From the IMG/VR virus record IMGVR_UViG_3300033142_001753, positions 1 to 62,915 of that record: a stretch of DNA of 62,915 bases; one strand, given 5' to 3'. Under the pieces are notes generated by a model that worked only from the letters and a program-made list of their open reading frames with translations, ran no database searches and was not told where the DNA came from. Within the stretch, counting starts at the first letter, position 1. Every line of letters begins with the position of its first letter. A program made the translations under genes and the position numbers. The DNA is from a virus. Positions 14,810 through 22,480 of the stretch are shown here, piece by piece.

Positions 14810-14830
14810 ATTTGGCTGAGGTGCAAAAAA

Positions 14831-15199
14831 ATGCCAAAAAAAAGATCATTGATACCTCTATTACCAGGGGTGATGAACTTCCATTTAAATGACGACGACC
14901 GCCTGGAAGCCAAGATCCAATGTAGTATCATGAATTTCTTGAAAACTGTTCCCTTTTCAAATCTTGCTAAAATAGCTCAAGGTCCGTGGAGCAAGGACGG
15001 AGTATCCGATATTGTGGGCTGTTATTATGGTAGGTCCCTGGTTATGGAAGTAAAGCGCAGAACAACGGAGCCTACTCCTCTGCAAGTTGAATATCTCAAT
15101 AATAACGTTGAAGCCCTGGGCTTCAGTGCTGTAGTTCGGTCCGTGGCTGATGTTAGGGAAATGCTAGGTGTAGTAAGGGAACAGCTTTGCATCCAATAA
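14831..15199 (+). CDS. VRR-NUC domain nuclease
   Basis: 122 aa. Compact nuclease domain with a conserved glutamate helix (RLEAKIQCSIMNFL), then GVSDIVGCYYGRSLVMEVKR, the D...EVK signature of the VRR-NUC branch of PD-(D/E)XK nucleases, and TPLQVEYL. Stand-alone phage VRR-NUC proteins are thought to cut branched or flapped DNA. First gene of the rightward operon. It overlaps the methyltransferase start by 13 bases. Confidence 0.85.
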   Translation: MPKKRSLIPLLPGVMNFHLNDDDRLEAKIQCSIMNFLKTVPFSNLAKIAQGPWSKDGVSDIVGCYYGRSLVMEVKRRTTEPTPLQVEYLNNNVEALGFSAVVRSVADVREMLGVVREQLCIQ

Positions 15200-15993
15200 C
15201 TTTTGGCAGCCTGTTCTCTGGCATAGGTGGTTTCGATCTTGGCCTCGAAAGGGCAGGTATGACCTGCAAGTGGCAATCCGAGATTGATCCTTTTTGTAAT
15301 AAAGTACTCGCCAAGCACTGGCCTACGGTAAAAAGATATGGTAACATTAAGGAAATCGGAAAGCATAACCTCGAATCAGTTGACCTTATTTGCGGAGGAT
15401 TCCCTTGCCAGCCATTCAGCGTTGCCGGGAAACAGAGAGGCTCGGAGGATAACCGCTATCTCTGGCCGGAAATGCTTAGGGTTATTACGGAACTTAACCC
15501 CCATTGGATCATTGGTGAGAATGTGCCTGGAATCATCCCTTTGGAACTCGACAAAGTGCTTTCTGACCTGGAAGGTGAGGGGTACGAAACACAGACGCTT
15601 ATTATTCCAGCTTGCGCCGTCGATGCCCTCCACAGAAGGGATAGGGTCTGGATTTTGGGCTACTCCGCAGAGCAGGGCAGACAGCCGAAGCGAGGGCGGG
15701 GAAAAGAGCAGAAGTGGAAGACAAATCAATTTACATCATCAAGTCAAGATGCTACCAACGCCAAGCGCATCTATGATGACAGCACAGGATATGGAGCAGG
15801 CAAAGACGGCTGGCAACAGTCCAAAGAGACCAAAATATTCAGAAACGGGTATAAGTGGTTCCCTGAACCCTCAGTGGGTAGAGTGGCTGATGGGGTTCCC
15901 CGAAGGGTGGACAGACTTAGATCGTTAGGAAATGCTGTAGTCCCCCAAGTAGTTGAAGTTATAGGACGATTCATTATGAAAATAGAGGATTAA
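15187..15993 (+). CDS. DNA (cytosine-5-)-methyltransferase
   Basis: 268 aa. Motif I LFSGIGGFDLGLE (residues 9-21), motif IV GGFPCQPFS with catalytic C74, motif VI ENV (111-113), motif VIII RRDRVWILGYS and motif X LGNAVVPQVVEVI. It transfers a methyl group from S-adenosylmethionine to C5 of cytosine, probably masking phage DNA from restriction. The target-recognition region between VIII and X is short and carries a second, conserved-looking reading frame (15338-15928). No partner restriction enzyme is seen. Confidence 0.92.
   Translation: MHPITFGSLFSGIGGFDLGLERAGMTCKWQSEIDPFCNKVLAKHWPTVKRYGNIKEIGKHNLESVDLICGGFPCQPFSVAGKQRGSEDNRYLWPEMLRVITELNPHWIIGENVPGIIPLELDKVLSDLEGEGYETQTLIIPACAVDALHRRDRVWILGYSAEQGRQPKRGRGKEQKWKTNQFTSSSQDATNAKRIYDDSTGYGAGKDGWQQSKETKIFRNGYKWFPEPSVGRVADGVPRRVDRLRSLGNAVVPQVVEVIGRFIMKIED
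15338..15928 (+). CDS. ORF nested in the methyltransferase gene, +1 frame, 196 aa
   Basis: This frame has no stop for 590 bases inside the methyltransferase and contains segments I recognise from phage proteins: LTLFAEDSLAS, LLFQLAPSMPSTEGIGSG, FWATPQ, LPTPSAS and LNPQWVEWLMGFPEGW. The same motifs occur elsewhere in phages as separate proteins near or inside C5-methyltransferases, which suggests real overlapping coding rather than chance. Its function is unknown to me; a partner or target-recognition accessory of the methyltransferase is an inference. No clear Shine-Dalgarno precedes the ATG at 15338. Confidence 0.55.
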   Translation: MVTLRKSESITSNQLTLFAEDSLASHSALPGNREARRITAISGRKCLGLLRNLTPIGSLVRMCLESSLWNSTKCFLTWKVRGTKHRRLLFQLAPSMPSTEGIGSGFWATPQSRADSRSEGGEKSRSGRQINLHHQVKMLPTPSASMMTAQDMEQAKTAGNSPKRPKYSETGISGSLNPQWVEWLMGFPEGWTDLDR

Positions 15994-15995
15994 AC

Positions 15996-16157
15996 ATGAG
16001 TTTTGATACTATTCCCGAGGACGCTAGAGAAGGTTACCCCTGCGAATGTGGCGGGAGCATTACCTTGACAGATGGAAAATGGTGCTGCGATTCCTGTGAT
16101 TTTGAAAAACCTAACAAGGAAAGCATACGTAAAGCGACAAGCACAACGGAGAATTAA
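15996..16157 (+). CDS. Small zinc-ribbon protein, 53 aa
   Basis: ATG at 15996-15998, 2 bases after the methyltransferase stop; TAA at 16155-16157. Contains PCECGG and WCCDSCDF, two knuckles about 15 residues apart: a short zinc ribbon. Fits between the methyltransferase and the 84-aa gene with no overlap. Likely nucleic-acid or protein binding. Confidence 0.55.
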   Translation: MSFDTIPEDAREGYPCECGGSITLTDGKWCCDSCDFEKPNKESIRKATSTTEN

Positions 16158-16162
16158 AAGAT

Positions 16163-16417
16163 ATGAGTAATATGCTATTTATAGGCGGCACTAGAGACAA
16201 GCAAAAACTATATGTACCCTACAATAATGGCAATCCTGTCCTTAAAATTTCAATACCGGCCGATAAAAATATTAATGGTTTCGCTGTTTATGAAGCTGAA
16301 ATATATATCAAAAAAGAAATATGGGAGAAAAAGCAGCACATTTTTTCTGTTATGGTGAAAGACGGATCAGGGGAGTTATTGAATATTTTTTTAGATGAAT
16401 ACAACAAAAGGAATTAA
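16163..16417 (+). CDS. Hypothetical protein, 84 aa
   Basis: Beta-strand-rich protein (LYVPYNNGNPVLKISIP) with no named domain, ending 2 bases before the prim-pol start. Aromatic residues in strands suggest a small OB- or WYL-like barrel, but this is weak. Confidence 0.5.
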   Translation: MSNMLFIGGTRDKQKLYVPYNNGNPVLKISIPADKNINGFAVYEAEIYIKKEIWEKKQHIFSVMVKDGSGELLNIFLDEYNKRN

Positions 16418-16419
16418 AT

Positions 16420-17829
16420 ATGAGGGTACTAGAAGCCGCTCTGCGGTATAGAGAACTTGGATGGTCCGTTATTCCCATGAAGACAGGAAAGAATGAAGAG
16501 ACCGGCAAAGATGAAAAAAAGGTTCCTCATGTAAAGTGGAAAAAATATCAAACCGAACTTCCGAGTGAAGGTGATCTAAGATATTGGTTCGGCAAAAAAT
16601 GGCCAGATGCTAACATAGCCCTAATATGTGGTGAAGTAAGCGGAGTATTTGCTATCGACTTCGATAGTCGAAAGGCCCTAGAACATTATAAGGCTGTCTA
16701 TGATCCCGATGTCGAAGATACTATGTGCCAGACTACCGGAAGAGATGGTACAGGATTACATGCTCTATTCCATACAGTAGGCCATAGTATTCCACTGGTT
16801 CAACCCATACTAGAAAAGACTGATCTTAAGGGCGAGGGATCATATATAATAATTGAACCATCGGTCCATGAATCCGGCAGGCATTATAAATGGGGACACC
16901 TGAATCCTCTAACAGACGGTACCACGGATGTCCTGGATCCTCCAAGTGGATTTTTTAATATGCTACAGGATCACGAAAAGAGGAAGGAAGAAAAGGAGAA
17001 AGGAAAAAACGCCACACTAGGGGTTACTAAAAAAATAGGCAAAAATTCCGAAGGCTGGGAACAAGAAATTCTTATGGGCGTTACCGAGGGAGAAAGAGAC
17101 AACGCCGCCGCCAAGCTCGCCGGCCTATATCTCGCAAAAGATTATGAACAAAAAGATACCATGTCCTTACTATTAGGGTGGAACGAAAGAAATGTACCAC
17201 CTCTAAGCGAAAAGGATATCAAGAAGGTTGTACGGTCAATCTACGGTGAGCATGCCAAGGAGGCCGCGAGAGGAATTAGTGAAGCAGTTGAGAAAATAAC
17301 TATCCTACGATACCCAGACGGCAAAAATAAATATAAGATGTCGCTCGGACAAGGGCGGTCCTGTATGTTGACTATGGAAGATTTGTTGTCAAGCAGGCGA
17401 ACCACTGTAAGAATCGCTGATACCACAAGGGCTGTTTTTTATCCACCGAAACAGGGCAAATGGCTGGCCCTGGTCCAAATCTGGCTAAATGCAGCCGAAG
17501 AGAAAATTATTAGTGTTGAGGAATCGGAGCTCGGGGTTATTAAGGAAATTATTGCGGAATGGCTTGTCCAGTGGATAAGGCAAAAAGACTCAGAGCATAT
17601 TGATCATTCAGCCATGCTAAAGAATTGCTGTATCGTCCAGGACGGTAAACTTTACTTTACCCTACATCATATAGAAGAAGACCTAAGATTTAAAAATATC
17701 CGCATGACCCGTACCATGTTGTGTGAACTACTTCGGAGCTTGGGAGCCGGGGTCACTGAGCCTAGAGTACGTTTTGGAAAATCAAGGAGTCGCACCTGGG
17801 ATATAATGGAAGACTATTTTGAAAAATAG
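16420..17829 (+). CDS. Bifunctional primase-polymerase (prim-pol, AEP superfamily)
   Basis: 469 aa. The N-terminal ~190 residues form the prim-pol domain: LRYRELGWSVIPM, WKKYQTELPSE, a catalytic pair in VFAIDFDS (D80, D82), GRDGTGLHALFH, and a turn GEGSYIIIEPS. Residues ~225-290 (NAAAKLAGLYLAKDYEQ... LSEKDIKKVVRSIY) match the PriCT primase C-terminal helical domain. The last 180 residues are unassigned. It probably makes primers, or copies DNA, at the phage origin; unlike many relatives it has no fused helicase. AAGGA lies 7 bases before ATG. The hairpin array begins immediately after its stop. Confidence 0.85.
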   Translation: MRVLEAALRYRELGWSVIPMKTGKNEETGKDEKKVPHVKWKKYQTELPSEGDLRYWFGKKWPDANIALICGEVSGVFAIDFDSRKALEHYKAVYDPDVEDTMCQTTGRDGTGLHALFHTVGHSIPLVQPILEKTDLKGEGSYIIIEPSVHESGRHYKWGHLNPLTDGTTDVLDPPSGFFNMLQDHEKRKEEKEKGKNATLGVTKKIGKNSEGWEQEILMGVTEGERDNAAAKLAGLYLAKDYEQKDTMSLLLGWNERNVPPLSEKDIKKVVRSIYGEHAKEAARGISEAVEKITILRYPDGKNKYKMSLGQGRSCMLTMEDLLSSRRTTVRIADTTRAVFYPPKQGKWLALVQIWLNAAEEKIISVEESELGVIKEIIAEWLVQWIRQKDSEHIDHSAMLKNCCIVQDGKLYFTLHHIEEDLRFKNIRMTRTMLCELLRSLGAGVTEPRVRFGKSRSRTWDIMEDYFEK

Positions 17830-17935
17830 CCTTATATATAGGGGACTTATAGTTTATTCTTCTCCACACGTAATGTTGCTACAAATGACCCACTACTCCT
17901 GGACTAGTGGGTCGTAAAATGTCCTTATATATAAA
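17822..17935. repeat. 114-bp direct repeat, internal copy
   Basis: Identical to 62802-62915; its last 62 bases also equal 1-62. It starts within the last codons of the prim-pol gene (AAAAATAG) and includes the first hairpin of array B. Sequence diverges immediately after 17935 and before 17822. Confidence 0.95.
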
Positions 17936-18140
17936 AAAATGACCCGGACCCACTTCTTTAGAAAAAATAAAGTTTAAACTAGTGGGTCCGGGTCATTTAG
18001 GCTATTGGGTGTATTAACATACTGATATAATTCAATAAAACAGTGACCCACGCCTAAAAGGTGGTGGGTCACAAATTCTATAACGCGCTGATATAATTCA
18101 GTAAAATGTGGACCCACTAGTCTAAAAGTGGTGGGTCTGC
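17874..18140. repeat. Hairpin array B (GACCCACTA / TAGTGGGTC family)
   Basis: No gene lies between 17830 and 18256. The stretch holds four hairpins: 17887-17895/17905-17913 (9 bp); the tall 17937-17954/17981-17998 (18 bp, the same GACCCGGACCCAC core as array A); 18043-18051/18064-18072 (9 bp); and 18111-18117/18131-18137 (7 bp). Two copies of the ACATACTGATATAATTCAAT-like spacer precede the last two. This is a second, only partly identical version of the array at 1-366, kept in stem sequence while loops differ, which implies selection on structure. Confidence 0.85.
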
Positions 18141-18202
18141 AAAATAAATACTTGATTTTATAAAGAATTTTTCACTTAACTTAGTGTATTACATAATAGA
18201 TA

Positions 18203-18231
18203 TTGACAAGATGATCTTAATAAACTATAAT
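18203..18231 (+). promoter_or_regulatory. Consensus sigma70 promoter (TTGACA-N17-TATAAT)
   Basis: A perfect -35 (18203-18208) and perfect -10 (18226-18231) with 17-base spacer, 25 bases before the FmdB-like gene. The strongest promoter I see in the window; it would drive 18257-22684. Confidence 0.85.
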
Positions 18232-18256
18232 ATCACATCTTTTAAAAGGACATAAT

Positions 18257-18457
18257 ATGATCTACGAATATGAATGCACAGCATGCGGAACAAATCTAGA
18301 AATCAGACATGGTATACTCGAAGATCCGTTAAAAATGGTTTATTGCCCACACTGTGGCAGGATGCGACCAGCAAGAAAACTCATTTCAAAATCAAGTTTT
18401 ATCTTAAAGGGCGGGGCATGGGCCAGGGATGGATATGCGAAGAAAGTGGCAGAATAG
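18257..18457 (+). CDS. FmdB-like zinc-ribbon protein, 66 aa
   Basis: Starts MIYEYECTACG, has YCPHCGR 22 residues on, and ends SSFILKGGAWARDGY, the usual FmdB-family layout (IYEYxCxxCG...CPxCG...FxLKGxGW). Host FmdB proteins are small putative regulators of unknown mechanism. First gene after the consensus promoter, with AAAGGA upstream. A second FmdB-like gene lies at 52876-53145. Confidence 0.75.
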   Translation: MIYEYECTACGTNLEIRHGILEDPLKMVYCPHCGRMRPARKLISKSSFILKGGAWARDGYAKKVAE

Positions 18458-18554
18458 CCATCTAAGCGACGCAATTCTCGGAGATGCCTAATGCATCCCT
18501 TAAACAGTTTAAACCTTATAGCAAGCAAGCGAAGCAGATAAAATGGAGAATAAA

Positions 18555-18887
18555 ATGAACTCAGATAAAAAGATTGAAAGAATAAGAGAGATTCTGGACA
18601 GTGCTGAACCAATCGGGACGATTGAAGGTCCAACCCATGTTGGCCCCCAGATATGTGACTTCACAGCGGCCGGAAAACTTCATATTAGAGAAATGTTTAA
18701 TAGAGGAGTCTTAAGAAATCGCCTTGAAGATTGTACTATAGTTATAAAGATTGAAGATCACAAGGCCCAGGTGTCCGTAAGACATGATGGAATAACAGTC
18801 AATGAATTCAAGCCTGTTGACCCTGATTTTTCGACTACAAACTTTGAGTTTACCGGGGTATCACTGCCCATAATGTTGGAGTGGTAA
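18555..18887 (+). CDS. Hypothetical protein, 110 aa
   Basis: Start at 18555 chosen because GGAG lies 6 bases upstream; an ATG at 18543 is also possible. N-terminal charged helix, then beta strands (CTIVIKIEDHKAQVSVRHDG). No known motif. Its stop is followed 1 base later by the GTG of the 107-aa gene. Confidence 0.55.
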   Translation: MNSDKKIERIREILDSAEPIGTIEGPTHVGPQICDFTAAGKLHIREMFNRGVLRNRLEDCTIVIKIEDHKAQVSVRHDGITVNEFKPVDPDFSTTNFEFTGVSLPIMLEW

Positions 18888-18888
18888 G

Positions 18889-19212
18889 GTGAAGAAAAAA
18901 ACACCTTCGAAGAAACGGATTGAAGAGATATATCGAATAGATTTCGACACCTTCTCACGAAAGATTATAGAGGTATACGATATTTCACCGAATGGAGAGA
19001 AGGTAAAAACGGCCAAGGGATGGGTTCCTTCTTCAAGACCTGATATTATCACCCAGCGTCCTCCGAGGGGTGGTTTCATAACAAAAGACCAGATTGACAA
19101 AGGTATAATGGCCGAAAGAGATTTTTTGAAGGAAAAGAAGCACAGTAATAGCGCTGAATACTTAGTGGCCCTAAAATATCCTATCAAGGAATGGCTGGAG
19201 TGCAAGATATGA
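18889..19212 (+). CDS. Hypothetical protein, 107 aa
   Basis: GTG start at 18889-18891. Lysine-rich with a strand/turn part (IIEVYDISPNGEKVKTAKGW) and charged helix. Overlaps the 38-aa gene by 4 bases (ATGA). Function unknown. Confidence 0.5.
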   Translation: MKKKTPSKKRIEEIYRIDFDTFSRKIIEVYDISPNGEKVKTAKGWVPSSRPDIITQRPPRGGFITKDQIDKGIMAERDFLKEKKHSNSAEYLVALKYPIKEWLECKI

Positions 19213-19325
19213 GTGGCAGATGTTTTGATTATGCACAATATCGCATGGAAGATATTGTGGTAGAGATAGATAGACTAATTGACGAAAATAATGATACAGA
19301 ATGGGACGAAGAGGTTTGCGAATAA
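19209..19325 (+). CDS. Conserved phage small protein, 38 aa
   Basis: ATG 19209-19211, TAA 19323-19325. The pattern FDYAQYRMEDIVVEIDRLI is typical of small phage proteins that begin with F/YDYxQYRI and carry an acidic helix. Role unknown. Coupled by ATGA overlap with the 107-aa gene and followed 8 bases later by the phosphoesterase start. Confidence 0.55.
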   Translation: MSGRCFDYAQYRMEDIVVEIDRLIDENNDTEWDEEVCE

Positions 19326-19333
19326 GGAATAGT

Positions 19334-20554
19334 ATGAAAACAAAAAAACAAAATTATTGTGTAGATTGCGGTAAAGAGATAGGTCCAAAATCAAGGAGGT
19401 GCGGCTCCTGTTCTCAGAGCGGTAAAAATAATTCCCGGTACATAGACGGTGCTAACTGTTCAGGTCCAGTAGAAGAAACAGCAACCGAGAAAACAAAACT
19501 TGATCTCAAAAAAGAAAAAATGTCTGAAATTATCAAGGAGCTTAAAAGGGAAAACACTTACCTTAGAAAACAAAGGGTAACAGATGAAGATGTTAAAAAG
19601 TATTTATTAAAGATTAAAGAAAGTCCCCCCGTCATCCCGACATGGACCCAAGTTTTTAGTCAAGGTTCAGGTGGGATAACAGGAGTTCCAGCTATACAGT
19701 TATCAGACTGGCATCTGGGTGAAACTGTTTTCCCAGAACAAGTATTTCATAAGAATGAATATAATACAGAGATAGGGAAAGCTAGGGCCAGGCAGCTATG
19801 CAACAACCTGATAGATGTATTAACAAACCATCTCTTTTCTTCGGCTGGCTATCCAGGGATAGTTGTTTGTTTGAACGGTGACTTTTTCTCAGGTAACATT
19901 CATGATGAATTGACTGCGACAAACGACAAATCTATCATGCAAGTCTTCCTCGAAGCGCTTGGTATCCTCATTTGGTTTTTGAATCAGCTTGAGAAAACAG
20001 TAAAAAATATTATGGTTGTTTGCGCCGCCGGGAACCATAGCCGGACTACAAAGAAGATGCCCTTCAAAAACATGGCATACACAAATTTTGATTGGTTACT
20101 ATATCAGCTACTCGACAAGCACTTTGAAGATAATGATAATATTCAGTTTAATATTGCATCGGGGAGTGATATTCAATTCAAAATTTACAATCACAGATAC
20201 CGGATGACCCATGGCGGACAATTCAGGGGAGGTCAGGGATTTGTTGGGCCATTTGCCCCTATAACCAGGGGAGAAATAAAAAAGAGGGCCGCTGCAGAAA
20301 CTTACGGCGAGAACTATGATACCCTGATTATAGGACACTTCCATCAGCTCATGTTTCTCAATAGGGTAATTGTCAATGGCTCGCTTATTGGATTTAATGA
20401 AATGGCTATGGACTGTAACTTTCCCTACGAACCGCCGAGGCAGGCTTTGTGGATCACTCACCCCCAGAGGGGTATCACTGTAAATATGCCAATTTATTGT
20501 GACACAAAGAGTATCGAACTCCCCAAAACGGAATGGGTATCTTGGAAAAAATAA
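19334..20554 (+). CDS. Calcineurin-like metallophosphoesterase with N-terminal zinc ribbon
   Basis: 406 aa; start at 19334 has AAGGA 5 bases upstream and avoids overlap with the 38-aa gene. Residues ~6-30 are a zinc ribbon (NYCVDCGKEI, SRRCGSCSQSGKNN), then coiled linker. The phosphoesterase motifs are SDWHLGE, LNGDFFSG, CAAGNHSR, MTHGGQ and GHFHQL, giving the two-metal active site. Such phage enzymes act on nucleotides or DNA ends. The ribbon resembles those on homing endonucleases rather than on phosphatases, so this may be a fusion. Downstream is the DUF5664-type protein. Confidence 0.8.
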   Translation: MKTKKQNYCVDCGKEIGPKSRRCGSCSQSGKNNSRYIDGANCSGPVEETATEKTKLDLKKEKMSEIIKELKRENTYLRKQRVTDEDVKKYLLKIKESPPVIPTWTQVFSQGSGGITGVPAIQLSDWHLGETVFPEQVFHKNEYNTEIGKARARQLCNNLIDVLTNHLFSSAGYPGIVVCLNGDFFSGNIHDELTATNDKSIMQVFLEALGILIWFLNQLEKTVKNIMVVCAAGNHSRTTKKMPFKNMAYTNFDWLLYQLLDKHFEDNDNIQFNIASGSDIQFKIYNHRYRMTHGGQFRGGQGFVGPFAPITRGEIKKRAAAETYGENYDTLIIGHFHQLMFLNRVIVNGSLIGFNEMAMDCNFPYEPPRQALWITHPQRGITVNMPIYCDTKSIELPKTEWVSWKK

Positions 20555-20563
20555 GGAGATATT

Positions 20564-20932
20564 ATGACTGGTACAAAAGATGATCAAGAAAAAACGAGAC
20601 TAGACCTTATCCCCGGCGAGGCCCTAGAAATGATAGGCCAAGCCTTTACGCATGGTGCCAGTAAATATGATGACCATAACTGGAGAGGCGGTATAAAATA
20701 TTCCAGACTTTATGGAGCCACTTTAAGGCATCTCTTTGCCTATTGGGGCGGTGGGGAAACTGATAAAGACAGTGGACTATCTCACCTATCTCTGGCCGGC
20801 GCTGAATTGTGTATGCTTATGGCAATGGACAAGGAGTACGATGATAGATATTCCAGCAACTTCACCATAAACAAGGATCTGATTAAAGATGAATGGGAAG
20901 CTTTCTGGCAGGTAGATATCATAATTAAGTAA
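20564..20932 (+). CDS. DUF5664-type dATP/dGTP diphosphohydrolase-like protein
   Basis: 122 aa. KTRLDLIPGEALEMIGQAF, HGASKYDDHNWRGGIKYSR, RHLFAYWGGGETDKDSG and SHLSLAGAELCMLM match the small helical family now named dATP/dGTP diphosphohydrolase N-terminal. Related all-alpha NTP pyrophosphatases cleave dNTPs to dNMP and pyrophosphate using acidic helices; here E and D in GGETDKDSGLSHL are the candidates. It would shape the phage dNTP pool. AAGGAG precedes the start. Confidence 0.75.
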   Translation: MTGTKDDQEKTRLDLIPGEALEMIGQAFTHGASKYDDHNWRGGIKYSRLYGATLRHLFAYWGGGETDKDSGLSHLSLAGAELCMLMAMDKEYDDRYSSNFTINKDLIKDEWEAFWQVDIIIK

Positions 20933-21144
20933 AGTGAGGCAATATGAATAAAGAAATAATATTTCCAGAATTAGATAAGGCCGTGGTGTGGGAATGAAAT
21001 AGAAGACCAGTATAGAAAGTCGGAAACAGTAAAAAAACAGAGGAAAAGATAAAAGCAAATGTGCAGATTGTTGTTTTGCAAGAAAGAATTAACCTCAACC
21101 GATGACACCTAAATATCAAGCAATTTAAATACCGGAGGAAAAAA
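20933..21144 (+). other. Gap without a confident gene
   Basis: AT-rich stretch with only peptides under 20 codons from ATG (20944 and 21060) and a stop-free but start-less frame around 20980-21055. Possibly the remnant of a decayed gene. A good ribosome site (GGAGG) for the next gene lies at its end. Confidence 0.4.
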
Positions 21145-22053
21145 ATGTGTGAGTTTTTAAGTTGGATAGAATTACCAAATGGCGAACTTAAATATATCTC
21201 GAATTTTGAGCTCAATACAAGAAACGGACAGAAACTAAAAAAAGATTTGGGAATAAATTTTAGGGAAGAAATTGTAGGTCACGGCGCAATCAAGGCTTAT
21301 TTTGGTTTGAAGAATAAAGCAGGAAAAGATTGCGAATGCACCGACTTTTCGAGTCCTGACAATTTCCCCAAAGAGATAGCAAAAAAAATTAAATCAGGTG
21401 ACTTTAGTCAGATCGGATTGAATCGTCAACTATTAACAGGTCCGGCTTGGGAGCAATATGAGAAAGTTAGGGGTCCGGCTTGGGAGCAATATAAGAAGGT
21501 TGAGGGTCTGGCTCAGGAGCAATATGAGAAGGTTAGGGGTCTGGCTCTGGAGCAATATAAGAAGGTTGAGGGTCTGGCTCTGGAGCAATATGAGAAAGTT
21601 AAGGGTCTGGCTCAGGAGCAATATAAGAAGGTTAAGGGTCCGGCTTGGGAGCAATATGAGAAGGTTAGGGGTCCGGCTTGGGAGCAATATGAGAAAGTTA
21701 AGGGTCCGGCTTTGGAGCAATATAAGAAGGTTGAGGGTCTGGCTTGGGAGCAATATGAGAAGGTTGAGGGTCCGGCTTGGGAGCAATATGAGAAGGTTAG
21801 GGGTCTGGCTCAGGAGCAATATAAGAAGGTTAAGGGTCCGGCTTGGGAGCAATATGAGAAGGTTAGGGGTCCGGCTCTGGAGCAATATGAGAAAGTTAAG
21901 GGTCTGGCTCTGGAGCAATATAAGAAGGTTAAGGGTCCGGCTTGGGAGCAATATGAGAAGGTTGAGGGTCTGGCTCAGGAGCAATATAAGAAGGTTAAGC
22001 TAAGTATATTCTGGAAATTATTTTCAAATTCTCAGAATAGGCCGTGGCGGTGA
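21145..22053 (+). CDS. Tandem-repeat protein (17 x 11 residues, GPAWEQYEKVR type)
   Basis: 302 aa. Residues 1-98 form a non-repeated head (MCEFLSWIELPNGELKYISN...). Residues 99-285 are seventeen 11-residue repeats G(P/L)A(W/Q/L)EQY(E/K)KV(R/K/E). An 11-residue period with A, Y and V at fixed positions predicts a long right-handed coiled rod or extended helix. The tail LSIFWKLFSN is hydrophobic. Proteins of this look are common in phages from metagenomes, without known function. GGAGG precedes the ATG. Confidence 0.7.
   Translation: MCEFLSWIELPNGELKYISNFELNTRNGQKLKKDLGINFREEIVGHGAIKAYFGLKNKAGKDCECTDFSSPDNFPKEIAKKIKSGDFSQIGLNRQLLTGPAWEQYEKVRGPAWEQYKKVEGLAQEQYEKVRGLALEQYKKVEGLALEQYEKVKGLAQEQYKKVKGPAWEQYEKVRGPAWEQYEKVKGPALEQYKKVEGLAWEQYEKVEGPAWEQYEKVRGLAQEQYKKVKGPAWEQYEKVRGPALEQYEKVKGLALEQYKKVKGPAWEQYEKVEGLAQEQYKKVKLSIFWKLFSNSQNRPWR
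21439..21999 (+). repeat. 33-bp tandem repeats, 17 copies
   Basis: Starts GGTCCGGCTTGGGAGCAATA and repeats every 33 bases, with third-position and a few coding changes among copies. It encodes the 11-residue repeats of the 302-aa protein. Copy number is likely to vary by recombination or slippage. Confidence 0.95.
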
Positions 22054-22054
22054 T

Positions 22055-22252
22055 ATGAACTTTATACAAATACGAGGATTGTCAATAAATCCCAAGCATG
22101 CAAGTAATGTTGTGTCTAGTAACTTGACCAGGACACAGGTTCCTACAATTTGCGTGAATTTTAAACGGCCATTAGCAGATATAATTTTTCTTTTTAGGAC
22201 TAAAAAGGAAAGAGATAACAAGTTCAACGATATAAGAAAAAGGCAGGAATAA
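22055..22252 (+). CDS. Hypothetical protein, 65 aa
   Basis: Starts 1 base after the repeat protein stop. Strand-rich first half, basic helix at the end (TKKERDNKFNDIRKRQE). No named motif. Weak ribosome site (GGCGG). Kept because it fills the gap to the next gene (3 bases). Confidence 0.45.
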   Translation: MNFIQIRGLSINPKHASNVVSSNLTRTQVPTICVNFKRPLADIIFLFRTKKERDNKFNDIRKRQE

Positions 22253-22255
22253 AAA

Positions 22256-22441
22256 ATGACAAAAACATGGTATAAAAATTTGTTAAATCAGATACAGGCC
22301 CTGGCCCCAATGTGTAACTTTGAGATACCCGAGATTTTATGTACCAATGAAGAACTCTATTACAGAGATCTTTATAAATGGACAAATGGGATACTAACAG
22401 ATATGATTAACTTAGCATCTGGCAAGGTGAGCTTACAATAA
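22256..22441 (+). CDS. Hypothetical protein, 61 aa
   Basis: Helical small protein (MTKTWYKNLLNQIQALAPMC). Its last codons lie in the left copy of a 34-bp direct repeat (22428-22461), so its C-terminus GKVSLQ is partly repeat-derived. Function unknown. Confidence 0.5.
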   Translation: MTKTWYKNLLNQIQALAPMCNFEIPEILCTNEELYYRDLYKWTNGILTDMINLASGKVSLQ

Positions 22442-22461
22442 CTTAAACCAGGCTATCATTA
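22428..22461. repeat. 34-bp direct repeat, left copy
   Basis: TGAGCTTACAATAACTTAAA and 14 more bases are identical to 22732-22765. The right copy encodes the C-terminus (MIAWFKLL, minus strand) of the 73-aa gene; the left copy is out of place at the end of the 61-aa gene. The pair flanks the 67-aa gene. Confidence 0.9.
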
Positions 22462-22480
22462 AGTCTAAAAGGATTGTATT

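Noticed and set aside
17874-18140. CRISPR or REP element reading of the hairpin arrays
   Set aside because: Stems vary, spacing is irregular, and spacers are themselves repeated; no transposase for REP.
21433-21984. Long minus-strand frame rich in LLILLPSRTLN repeats, and a third plus-strand repeat frame
   Set aside because: Mirror of the 33-bp repeats of the 302-aa protein; a 33-base period opens several frames. No ribosome site.
21439-21999. CRISPR-like array
   Set aside because: Repeats are contiguous, coding and have no unique spacers; no cas genes.
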